Of a DNA stretch of 29,044 nucleotides, positions 1 to 6,729 are shown one piece after another; position 1 is the stretch's first letter; each line of letters begins with the position of its first letter. Origin of the DNA: Gemmatimonadota bacterium (GTDB lineage: Bacteria > Gemmatimonadota > Gemmatimonadetes > Gemmatimonadales > GWC2-71-9); the NCBI GenBank assembly GCA_025361465.1, contig JANYAG010000047.1, positions 1 to 29,044 on the forward strand, read 5' to 3'. The position numbers were made by a program, and so were the translations under genes. The notes below the pieces were generated by a model. The model was given only the letters and a program-made list of their open reading frames with translations, had not been told where the DNA came from and ran no database searches.

Positions 1-1016
1 CCAGCCGGTGGCCGGGCGCGGTCGCCGGCGTACGTGCCTGTCGACGGCCGGTCACCATTCGCGGCCGGAGTCGCGCGACCAGCCACAGGCCCGGTCCGCG
101 CCTGCCGGGTCAGGTCGCCGCCCAGCACCGGGATGGTCGGCCGCACCCGGGAACGGATCCCGTACTCCGTGCTGGGGATGTGCGGGCGCGGCAGGTTGAT
201 CACGGTGTACGGAAGGCTCTGGCCTGGGTAGCGCCAGTACGAACCCGGATAGCTGCCGTATCCGTACCCGTAGTAGTAAGGGTCATAGAAGTACGGGTCG
301 TAGTAGCTGCTGTAGTTCCATGGATCATAGAATGGACTGTAGCGACCATATCCGAAGCTCATCCCGGCCCCGAACGGGCTATATCCCCAGCGGCACCCGA
401 GGCAGTTCCAGTACGGATCGTACCCAATCCCGCTGCTGCCATAGCTGCCGTAGATCGTCGCGGGATAGGCGCCACCGACCGAGGCGATGTATGGCCCGGT
501 GACGGTGTAATTCACGATGTCATAGTCGAAACGCCCGTTGTCCGTCATCCGCGACACGAAGCGCGACAGCCCCGGCTCGGGATCGCTCTCGCTGTCGCTC
601 AGCCGGAGCACATCGTAGTCCCAGTGCCCCCCGACGGAGAAATCGCGGAACTTCATCGGTTCGCGGCTGACCGCGGCGTAGATCACCCCGGTACCGTTGT
701 GCTCGTCGGCGAGGAACGTCTGCCGGTCGGCGCGGCCCCGGAGTTCGTACGAGCGGCCACCCCGGACGAATGGATCGAGATCCGGATCGATGGGAAAGAG
801 CACCCTGATGTGTCCGTCGGTATCGACGCGAAGCACGATCAGGTAGCCGTCGTCACCCGTTTCGACCTGGACCCGGACCCGATCGCCCGAGCCGAACCGC
901 GACCCATTGTTGAGGGTGATGCGGATCGACGTGGGCTCAGCGCCACCGGCCAATGGGACAGGGGTGGCGCCCGGACCCTGGATCGGCGAAAGGAGCGCAG
1001 CAAGCAGCGTGAACAT
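1..1016 (-). CDS. DUF4384-type secreted/surface protein, 3' end cut by window edge
   Basis: The frame is open from an ATG at 1016 to the window edge (338 codons, no stop), so the C-terminus is missing. A GGAGG lies 4 nt before the ATG. Residues 1-17 are hydrophobic and may be a short signal peptide, although it lacks a positive start. Residues about 28-130 read like DUF4384: an 'LNNGSRFGSGDRVRVQV' strand, a 'DDGYLIVLRVDTDGHIRVLFP' stretch (split here as DDGYLIVL and VDTDGHIRVLFP) and a 'FVRGGRSYELRG' strand. This domain is known from surface or serine-kinase-linked proteins, and its molecular role is unclear. Residues about 190-265 are extremely rich in Tyr, Gly, Ser and Pro (repeated YDPY, YYG), and the remainder is Arg/Pro rich. 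The plus-strand ORF across the same bases is an antisense shadow. Domain assignment is from pattern recognition only. Confidence 0.75.
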   Translation of the reverse strand, partial: MFTLLAALLSPIQGPGATPVPLAGGAEPTSIRITLNNGSRFGSGDRVRVQVETGDDGYLIVLRVDTDGHIRVLFPIDPDLDPFVRGGRSYELRGRADRQTFLADEHNGTGVIYAAVSREPMKFRDFSVGGHWDYDVLRLSDSESDPEPGLSRFVSRMTDNGRFDYDIVNYTVTGPYIASVGGAYPATIYGSYGSSGIGYDPYWNCLGCRWGYSPFGAGMSFGYGRYSPFYDPWNYSSYYDPYFYDPYYYGYGYGSYPGSYWRYPGQSLPYTVINLPRPHIPSTEYGIRSRVRPTIPVLGGDLTRQARTGPVAGRATPAANGDRPSTGTYAGDRARPPA

Positions 1017-1182
1017 GGGGCCTCCGTGCCTTCGGCCAAGAAACGTGGTACAAGCACAGTATCACATATCCAGATCCGTGCCACGGCCAACGTGTTACCC
1101 AGCAATCGCTTGCGATTTGACTACCTGGGGCAGTGTCCGGCCGGCTGGACACTGCTGACTCGCCCGGGGACGGCAGCTGGCC
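1017..1182. other. Intergenic region upstream of the DUF4384 gene
   Basis: There are 166 bases between two minus-strand genes. The region is less GC-rich than its surroundings around 1055-1120, so a minus-strand promoter for the DUF4384 gene is likely here, but no convincing -35/-10 pair could be fixed. Nothing coding is supported. Confidence 0.4.
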
Positions 1183-1602
1183 TCAGGAGACCGAGGTCTC
1201 GCGTCCGCCGTTCCAGCGGTGCCAGTACATCCGAAGTTCGCTGATCAGGGCGCCGTCCGTCTCGGCGAATATTGCGCCGCGGGCCTCGACCCACTCCCCC
1301 GTGGTGCGGCGCCGGAAAACCAGCTTGAACTCGGTCGAGAACCAGGGCCCGGCGACGTAGATCTCACCGGTCGAGAAGGTCGCGTCCGACTGGTAGTAGG
1401 GAATGTCGTTGGCCCACTCCCGAATCGCCTCGGTTCCCGCCCTGGGCGCGGTGAAGGGCGTCTCGATGAAGACGGCCGCCGGACTGAACACCTCGAGCAT
1501 GGTATCCACCCGGCCCTTGCTCCAGCCGGCGGCAAGCGTATCCATGAGCACTCGACCAAGCGCCTTGGTGGCGTCCTGTGGGGGCGTTGTCGGATTGGTC
1601 AT
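1183..1602 (-). CDS. SnoaL-like / nuclear transport factor 2 family protein
   Basis: This is a 139-residue protein without signal peptide or membrane segment. The pattern is that of the NTF2/SnoaL fold: an N-terminal helix pair (LGRVLMDTLAAGWSKGRVDTMLEVFSPAAVFIETPF), then 'GTEAIREWANDIPYY', then antiparallel strands ending in 'ISELRMYWHRWNG'. Members are small cone-shaped enzymes or binding proteins (polyketide cyclases, dehydratases, isomerases), and the substrate cannot be read from sequence. The ATG at 1602 has no clear ribosome-binding site; a TATAGC hexamer lies 8 nt before it, so a leaderless start is possible. It lies head-to-head with the DinB-family gene, with about 90 nt between the starts. 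Family assignment is fairly good, function unknown. Confidence 0.7.
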   Translation of the reverse strand: MTNPTTPPQDATKALGRVLMDTLAAGWSKGRVDTMLEVFSPAAVFIETPFTAPRAGTEAIREWANDIPYYQSDATFSTGEIYVAGPWFSTEFKLVFRRRTTGEWVEARGAIFAETDGALISELRMYWHRWNGGRETSVS

Positions 1603-1692
1603 CCAAGGAAGCTATACTGGACCAAGCAGCAGTGGGACGGCTTCGCGCCGCCGCTAGATTGGTTGATCCCATTCACCATCCCGAGGAACTCG

Positions 1693-2193
1693 ATGCCCCC
1701 CCTCGACCACGCCACGGTCCTCGCCGCCCTGGAAGCGAATCTCGACCAGATCGAACGCCTCGTGGCCCGGATGACACTGGAGGAGCTCACCCGCCGCCCT
1801 GCCGCCGATGCCTGGTCGCCGCTGGAGATTGTGGAGCACCTCGCCGTGGTCGAGCGGGGGGTGCATCGCCAGGTCACCAGCGCCGCGGCCGAACCGCCAA
1901 GTGACGCGCGCACGGAGGACAAGGATGCGCTCGTTGACGGGGTGGGAACCGTCGTGAGGAAATGGAAGGCACCGGACCTCGCGCTTCCCAGCAATCGCTT
2001 CGGGGAAAAGGCGTTCGGCATCTTTCGCGACCGCCGCGTCTCCACCATCAACCTGGCGCGGACGCTCGATGTCGACTGGCGGGCGCACCACGCCGAGCAC
2101 CCGCTCCTGGGCCAGCTTGATGTCGGGCAGTGGTTCCTGCTGGCAGCGCGTCACGGCGAACGACACGCCCACCAGATCGAGCAGAGCAGATGA
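1693..2193 (+). CDS. DinB-family (four-helix bundle) protein
   Basis: This 166-residue cytoplasmic protein has the DinB/YfiT-like layout. A first helix (LAALEANLDQIERLVARM) is followed by 'WSPLEIVEHLAVVERG' with the usual helix-2 histidine, and a C-terminal 'ARHGERHAHQIEQ' supplies the two further histidines expected for a metal site. DinB-superfamily proteins are metal-dependent, often thiol transferases, but most members are uncharacterised. The chosen ATG is preceded by GAGGA at about 6 nt; the frame extends far upstream but that part is antisense to the SnoaL gene and lacks family similarity. Its stop codon directly abuts the stop of the convergent barrel gene, so there is no intergenic terminator space. 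Confidence 0.75.
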   Translation: MPPLDHATVLAALEANLDQIERLVARMTLEELTRRPAADAWSPLEIVEHLAVVERGVHRQVTSAAAEPPSDARTEDKDALVDGVGTVVRKWKAPDLALPSNRFGEKAFGIFRDRRVSTINLARTLDVDWRAHHAEHPLLGQLDVGQWFLLAARHGERHAHQIEQSR

Positions 2194-2976
2194 TCAGCGG
2201 CGGAAGGAGAATCCGACCCCGAAGTAGGACTTGCTGGCCGCGTGGTTGAGCCCGACTCCGAATCGCGCATCGATCTGCGCGTCATTGGATAGCAGGTAGA
2301 GGACGCCGCTGTTGGCGTAGTGCTCGCCCGCGTTGCCAGCCCCAGCGTTGACCGGCTGGAAGGTGTACCACTCCCCGTAGAGTTGCAGCCGTTCCATCGG
2401 AGCGTACTGCACCGACACGGAACCGTCGAGCTGCAGGTGGTCATCCGGCGTGCGTTCGCCCGCGAGTTCGCTCCCCATGGACCAGCGCCCTTCCCCTTCC
2501 CAGCCAAACAGCATCGCCGCGCTCGGGAGGAACTTCCGGGCAGCGACATCGCGCCCGCCCGTCGGGAGACGGCTGCCCGCCTCGACGCTGAGCGACGGGA
2601 TCGCACCGTGCTGCTCCGCGAGCGCGACCTTGGTGCCGATGCCAAGATCATCGAATCCAGTCAGGGAGCGGGGTGTCGGCGTGTTCGGCGTGATGGTGAC
2701 GAAGTTCTGCGACAGGCGGAGTTCGACCTGCCGGGACAGTCCGATTCGGAACAGTCCTTCCTGGGTCTGCTGCACTCGCGGTGCATCGGTGTCGGATCGA
2801 CCCAAGGTGCGCGTGTATCCCAGTTCGAACTGGCTGTGGCCGCGCGGAACGATCCCGGTGCCATCGGTAAAATCCGGGCGATCGGTATCGATCGGCTTGA
2901 GGGTGGGGCGCTGGGCCACCAGCCCGGCGCAGGGGGCCAGCGCGAGAAGCCACGTCAGCGCGTTCACGCGAGCCAT
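2194..2976 (-). CDS. Outer-membrane beta-barrel 'transporter' (Phenol_MetA_deg-like)
   Basis: This 260-residue protein begins with a signal peptide (residues 1-21, MARVNALTWLLALAPCAGLVAQ, cut probably after LVA). The mature start has 'IDTDRPDFTDGTGIVPRGHSQFELGYT', the typical opening of the MetA-pathway/putative-transporter barrel family. Alternating strands follow throughout ('RQVELRLSQNF', 'LPTGGRDV'), and the end is 'YFGVGFSFRR' with an aromatic near the C-terminus, as in outer-membrane barrels. It overlaps the 3' end of mntH by 13 nt and must be co-transcribed with mntR-mntH. This suggests, as inference only, an outer-membrane partner in manganese or divalent-metal entry. The family has no well established substrate. 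Confidence 0.75.
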   Translation of the reverse strand: MARVNALTWLLALAPCAGLVAQRPTLKPIDTDRPDFTDGTGIVPRGHSQFELGYTRTLGRSDTDAPRVQQTQEGLFRIGLSRQVELRLSQNFVTITPNTPTPRSLTGFDDLGIGTKVALAEQHGAIPSLSVEAGSRLPTGGRDVAARKFLPSAAMLFGWEGEGRWSMGSELAGERTPDDHLQLDGSVSVQYAPMERLQLYGEWYTFQPVNAGAGNAGEHYANSGVLYLLSNDAQIDARFGVGLNHAASKSYFGVGFSFRR

Positions 2977-4325
2977 TGCCGCGTGACCTGAAGCAGGAGG
3001 TAGGCGTTGAGGCCGGCAATTGCGATAGCCACGATCCAGGCCAGTGCGATGGTCGCTGGCCGATTGACGAATTCACCCATCTTCCGCTTCGACGACGTGA
3101 ACATCACCAGGGGAACGACGGCGAACGAGAGCTGAATCGACAGGATCACCTGGCTCAGGATCAGCAGGGAGCCGATCCCGCGCTCGCCGTAGAAATAGGT
3201 GACAATGATCGCGGGGATGATCGCGATCGAACGGGTGATCAGGCGGCGCATCCAGGGCGGCAACGAGATGTCGAGGAAGCCCTCCATCACGATCTGGCCG
3301 GCGAGCGTGCCGGTGATGGTGGAGTTCTGACCCGACGCGAGCAGGGCGACGGCAAAGAGGATTGCCGCCGCCGAGGTCCCGAGCAGCGGCGCCAGCAGCT
3401 GGTAGGCGGTGCCGATCTCGGCGACATCCTGGTGGCCGGTGCCATGAAAGGTCGCCGCCGAGAGGATCAGGATCGAAGCGTTGATGAAGAAGGCCAGGAG
3501 CAGCGCCACGGTGGAATCGAGCATGCCCAGACGGATCGCGACCCGCCGGGCCTCCGGATGTTCCGCGACATTGCGCGTTTGCACGATTGAGGAATGCAGG
3601 TAGAGGTTGTGCGGCATCACCGTCGCACCAAGAATCCCGATGGCGATGTAGAGCATGGCAGGATCGGTCACGATCTGGGCGGATGGAATCAGTCCCGCCA
3701 GCACCTCTCCCATGTCCGGCTTGGACAGCATCATCTCGGCGGCAAAGCAGGCACCGATCGTGGCGACCAGCGCGATCACCACCGCCTCGAGCCAGCGGAA
3801 GCCGCGGTTCTGCAGCAGCAGGATCATCAAGACATCGCCGGCGGTCAGTACCACGCCCCAGAACAGCGGGATGTGGAAGAGCAGGTTGAGGGCGATGGCG
3901 GAACCGATCACTTCGGCCAGGTCGCACGCCGCGATGGCGACTTCGCAGAGCAGCCACAACCCCAGGGACACCGGACGCGAGAAGTGGTCGCGGCAGGCCT
4001 GCGCGAGGTCTCGCCCCGTCACGATGCCGAGCTTGAGGGCGAGCCCCTGCAGCAGGATCGCCATCAGGTTCGAGAGCAGCACCACGCTCAACAAGGTGTA
4101 GCCGAACCGCGAGCCGCCTGCGAGGTCGGTGGCCCAGTTGCCCGGATCCATGTACCCGACCGCGACCATGTAGCCGGGACCCACGAACGCCAGCGCCTTG
4201 CGCCAGGTCACCGCACCCGGGGGCACCTCAATGCTGCGGTGCGATTCCGCCAGCGAAGGCCGCGTGCGCGCAAGGCGCCAGCCTTGGTGCTCGTCAGGTG
4301 TGGGAGTAAGCGGCGCAACGCTCAT
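2964..4325 (-). CDS. mntH: Nramp-family divalent metal (Mn2+) transporter
   Basis: This 453-residue integral membrane protein has about 11 hydrophobic segments. TM1 carries the Nramp metal-binding motif 'MDPGNWATDL' and TM6 carries 'MPHNLYLHSS', the two hallmark sites that bind Mn2+ or Fe2+ in proton-coupled Nramp carriers. 'LASGQNSTITGTLAGQIVMEGF' lies later, as usual in MntH. The ATG at 4325 overlaps the mntR stop by ATGA, so it is preferred over the TTG 21 nt upstream. The gene follows a DtxR/MntR regulator, which fits manganese import rather than general iron use. The preceding N-terminal ~45 residues are hydrophilic and cytoplasmic. Confidence 0.93.
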   Translation of the reverse strand: MSVAPLTPTPDEHQGWRLARTRPSLAESHRSIEVPPGAVTWRKALAFVGPGYMVAVGYMDPGNWATDLAGGSRFGYTLLSVVLLSNLMAILLQGLALKLGIVTGRDLAQACRDHFSRPVSLGLWLLCEVAIAACDLAEVIGSAIALNLLFHIPLFWGVVLTAGDVLMILLLQNRGFRWLEAVVIALVATIGACFAAEMMLSKPDMGEVLAGLIPSAQIVTDPAMLYIAIGILGATVMPHNLYLHSSIVQTRNVAEHPEARRVAIRLGMLDSTVALLLAFFINASILILSAATFHGTGHQDVAEIGTAYQLLAPLLGTSAAAILFAVALLASGQNSTITGTLAGQIVMEGFLDISLPPWMRRLITRSIAIIPAIIVTYFYGERGIGSLLILSQVILSIQLSFAVVPLVMFTSSKRKMGEFVNRPATIALAWIVAIAIAGLNAYLLLQVTRQWLA

Positions 4326-5005
4326 GGCGCACGCTCCCGCACGCAATGCAGCTGAAGCGCGAGTTCGTGACCGACAATGCGGCGCTCGGCACCGAGCTTC
4401 AGGATGACCGGCCCCAGAAACGGCTGGTGTTCGAGCACGGTAATCTCAGTGCCCGGCACCAGGTCAGCATCGGCGAGCCAGCGCAATCGTTCGGCCGACG
4501 ACGACTCGACTCGGCTGATGGTGACGGTCTCACCCACCGCCACCTCGGTGAGCGCCAACGTGGCGACGTCGGCGATGGTGCCATCCGCCATCGGGATCGG
4601 ATCACCGTGAGGGTCGAAGTGCGGGTCGCCGAGGGCGCGGGACATCCGTTCGATCAGGTCCTCGGAGACGGCGTGCTCGAGCCGCTCGGCCTCGTCGTGC
4701 ACGTTGTCCCAGGTGTAGCCGAGGGCACGCACCAGGTAGGCCTCGATCAGCCGATGACGCCGCAGCATGCGCAGGGCCGCGCGCCGGCCATCGCCGGTCA
4801 GGGTGACGCCCTTGTATGGCAGGTGTTCAAGGAGCCCGGCTTCCGCGAGGCGCTTGACCATGCCGGTCACGGAAGGGGCGGCAATCGCCAGTGCCTCGGC
4901 AATCCCGGTTGTGGTCGCAGGTTCCCCGTGCTCGGTGAGCTGGTAGATCGCCTTGAGGTAGTCCTCAACCGAGCGGGAGAGGTCCGGGTGGACCAGTTTA
5001 GTCAT
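4322..5005 (-). CDS. mntR: DtxR/MntR-family metal-dependent transcriptional repressor
   Basis: The protein is 227 residues, the long three-domain DtxR type. Residues about 8-70 form the winged helix-turn-helix (SVEDYLKAIYQLTEHGEPATTTGIAEAL; SVTGMVKRLAEAGLLEH). Residues 70-140 form the dimerisation and metal-binding domain (RRHRLIEAYLVRALGYTWDNVHDEAERLEHAVSEDLIERM), including the Glu and His residues used as ligands in the family. Residues 150-225 are an SH3-like FeoA domain. It is expected to bind Mn2+ or Fe2+ and repress its own operon, and mntH follows with ATGA overlap. A consensus TTGACA -35, a TATTCT -10 and a short dyad lie at its start. Mn2+ rather than Fe2+ specificity is inferred from linkage to mntH. 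Confidence 0.9.
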   Translation of the reverse strand: MTKLVHPDLSRSVEDYLKAIYQLTEHGEPATTTGIAEALAIAAPSVTGMVKRLAEAGLLEHLPYKGVTLTGDGRRAALRMLRRHRLIEAYLVRALGYTWDNVHDEAERLEHAVSEDLIERMSRALGDPHFDPHGDPIPMADGTIADVATLALTEVAVGETVTISRVESSSAERLRWLADADLVPGTEITVLEHQPFLGPVILKLGAERRIVGHELALQLHCVRERAP

Positions 5006-5012
5006 CCCTAAA
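4997..5012. promoter_or_regulatory. Candidate MntR operator over the mntR start codon
   Basis: The 16 bases TTTAGTCATCCCTAAA form an inverted repeat (TTTAG / CTAAA, 6-nt spacer) that contains the mntR ATG. The size and TTAGG-like arms resemble DtxR/IdeR/MntR boxes. Its placement directly after the -10 would block initiation. Autoregulation is inference. Confidence 0.5.
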
Positions 5013-5039
5013 GAATAAGATTGCCTTGCATAATGTCAA
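5012..5039 (-). promoter_or_regulatory. Promoter of mntR-mntH operon, probably leaderless
   Basis: On the minus strand a perfect TTGACA (5034-5039) is followed after 16 nt by TATTCT (5012-5017). Only six bases (TTAGGG) then remain before the mntR ATG at 5005. A start site about 7 nt after the -10 would fall on or next to the ATG, giving a leaderless or nearly leaderless mRNA. The -35 overlaps the last codons of the upstream Nudix gene. Confidence 0.6.
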
Positions 5040-5620
5040 CGAGTTCCCAACATCAGGGATTCCCAGCTCCGGATCACTGGCGTCAGGATGCGTTCTGTCA
5101 TCCCCCAGAGCAGCCCCTCTTCGAGGTGATAACCCGAAACGATTCTCGGCTCCTGCCGGACCATGATTTCCGATTCCCGGTAGACCCCCGGCGCCGCCAG
5201 CGCGCCCAGCGTCACCCAGGTGGCCGACGTCACTTCGTGGCTGAATCGCAGGCCGGCCTGCGGCTCGACCCGGAAGACGAACGGGCGCACCAGGATCGGC
5301 GGCAGCGCCGCAATGACCGGGGCGAGGTCGTCGAGGGTGGCATGGTGCGCCGACGGATCGACGACGATACCGACTTCCTCTTCGGTTTCGCGGATGGCCG
5401 TCGCGAGGAGGTCTGCATCGGCGCGGTCGCGACGCCCGCCGGGGAGTGCCAGTTGGCCTGACCAGGGATCGCCGACGCGGTCGGCGCGCCGAATCAGGAG
5501 CAGTCGATCCGGATCAGGGGCAAGCAGCAGCGCCACGGCGGCCTCGGGACGGCCGGAATCGGTGACGACACGTGGCTGGCGCGAAGCGAGGGCATCGAGC
5601 AAGGCATCGAGCACGCTCAA
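5036..5620 (-). CDS. Nudix hydrolase, CoA pyrophosphatase-like
   Basis: This 194-residue protein has a Nudix box: 'LPGGRRDRADADLLATAIRE' followed by 'TEEEVGI', which provides the REx(T)EEEVG core Glu residues that bind Mg2+. The surrounding 'LLLIRRADRVGDPWSGQLALPGG' and later 'PFVFRV' resemble the NudL/YeaB branch that hydrolyses CoA and related thioester-nucleotides, although substrate assignment within Nudix is uncertain. The start is taken as TTG at 5620: it overlaps the fmdB stop (TTGA) and is preceded by GGAGGTGGG at about 8 nt. The open frame reaches further upstream but there only runs antiframe through fmdB. The gene ends within the mntR promoter. Confidence 0.82.
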   Translation of the reverse strand: MSVLDALLDALASRQPRVVTDSGRPEAAVALLLAPDPDRLLLIRRADRVGDPWSGQLALPGGRRDRADADLLATAIRETEEEVGIVVDPSAHHATLDDLAPVIAALPPILVRPFVFRVEPQAGLRFSHEVTSATWVTLGALAAPGVYRESEIMVRQEPRIVSGYHLEEGLLWGMTERILTPVIRSWESLMLGTR

Positions 5621-5841
5621 TGGCAGCACCCACCTCCGCCACAACAACCGCCGCTGGGCGGGCCTGATCGCTTGGCGAGCGGGAGTGCTTCGCCATGCCG
5701 ACTCGCGGGACGCGCCGGCATCGGCTGCAGACGCTCCACGCTGGCGTCGCCACAGTCCGGGCACGCCACCGGCGTGCTGCCACGGACCAGCGATTCGAAC
5801 ACCCGGTCGCATGAGGTGCAGTGAAAATCGAAGAGCGGCAT
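5617..5841 (-). CDS. FmdB-family zinc ribbon protein with Cys-rich tail
   Basis: This small 74-residue protein starts 'MPLFDFHCTSCDRVFESL', the typical FmdB/regulatory-protein zinc ribbon. C8-x2-C11 and C27-x2-C30 form the four-Cys zinc knuckle. The tail is Gly/Cys rich, ending GGCCGGGGCCH (C66, C67, C72, C73, H74), and could bind a second metal; similar tails are common in the family. Its function is unproven (annotated as regulator or formamidase-linked in other organisms). The ATG at 5841 lies 4 nt after the alpha/beta hydrolase stop, and its stop overlaps the Nudix start, so the three genes form a tight unit. The bases coding the Gly/Cys tail also supply the Nudix ribosome-binding site. 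Confidence 0.82.
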   Translation of the reverse strand: MPLFDFHCTSCDRVFESLVRGSTPVACPDCGDASVERLQPMPARPASRHGEALPLAKRSGPPSGGCCGGGGCCH

Positions 5842-5845
5842 CGCA

Positions 5846-6685
5846 CTACTCCAGGTGTCGGGACAGGAAGCGCGCCGTGGCGTCGAAGACCCGCTCGCTG
5901 TCGGCGGTCGGTCCTGCCCATGGGTGCACCGTGCCAAAGGTATGCCCGGCGCCTTCCAGATACAGTGTTTCCGAGCGCGGGTCGGTGGCGGATTCCGCGA
6001 GCGCGCGCGCTTCGCTCCACGGCACGGTCTCGTCGGCTGTGCCGTGAATCAGCAGCCAGGGTCGGGCGATCGTCGCCGCCGCCAGCGGGATGTTGAAGCG
6101 GCCGTGTTCGTGCGTGAGGTAATCCTCCACGACTTCGAAATCCAGCGGCAGGTATTGGCGGGTGCGCTGATTCAGGATCTCGATGGTGCCCGCCGTTCGC
6201 CAGGCAGCAACTTCCTGCTCGGTATGGCGGCGTGCGGTACCGATGGCGGCCCAGGTGACGACCGCGCCGATCCGGGGCGTCTCGCGAGCGAGGCAGAGTG
6301 CCATGCCGCCACCGCGCGAATGTCCCACGACTCCAATCGATGTCGGCCGGGCCGTGCCGAGCACGCCTCGATCGAGCGCGTCGATCACCACGCCGAGATC
6401 GTCAAGTTCCCGCGTGTAGGTGTTGACGGCGAAGCGGTCGAGATGGGTGAACTCTCCCGACGCATCGACGCCCGAGCCGCTCACCGACGCGGTGATCGCC
6501 ATGAAGCCGGCGCGCGCCAGCCGCTCCGCGAACGGCGGCAGGAGGGCGTAGTCCTTGAATCCCTTGAAGCCGTGGTGAATCAGCACCGCAGGCATGGCAA
6601 CGTCGCGCGTGGAGGCGCGGACGTCCACCAGGATCGGTCCGAGCGCGCCGGGGAGGGAGTGGTGGGTGAGCAGTGGGGTGGCCAT
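5846..6685 (-). CDS. Alpha/beta hydrolase (dienelactone hydrolase-like / acyl esterase)
   Basis: The protein is 279 residues from the ATG at 6685. It has the alpha/beta-hydrolase order: oxyanion region 'VLIHHGFKGFKDYALL', nucleophile elbow 'GVVGHSRGGGMA' (Ser), acid 'LIHGTADETVPW' (Asp) and 'LEGAGHTFG' (His) near the C-terminus. No signal peptide is seen, so it is likely cytoplasmic. The substrate is not readable; homologues are esterases or dienelactone hydrolases. A TATCTT hexamer lies six bases before the ATG and no Shine-Dalgarno is visible, so it may be transcribed leaderless, or co-transcribed with the upstream LD-carboxypeptidase (44-nt gap). FmdB follows 4 nt after its stop. Confidence 0.8.
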   Translation of the reverse strand: MATPLLTHHSLPGALGPILVDVRASTRDVAMPAVLIHHGFKGFKDYALLPPFAERLARAGFMAITASVSGSGVDASGEFTHLDRFAVNTYTRELDDLGVVIDALDRGVLGTARPTSIGVVGHSRGGGMALCLARETPRIGAVVTWAAIGTARRHTEQEVAAWRTAGTIEILNQRTRQYLPLDFEVVEDYLTHEHGRFNIPLAAATIARPWLLIHGTADETVPWSEARALAESATDPRSETLYLEGAGHTFGTVHPWAGPTADSERVFDATARFLSRHLE

Positions 6686-6729
6686 GGCTGGAAGATAGGG
6701 GCAGTGACACATGCACCTGGTCGCCGCTG

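Noticed and set aside
180..1244. Plus-strand 354-codon open frame
   Set aside because: It is antisense to the DUF4384 frame, has no coherent domain pattern, is Val/Arg/Pro rich as typical shadows in GC-rich DNA, and crosses into the SnoaL gene.
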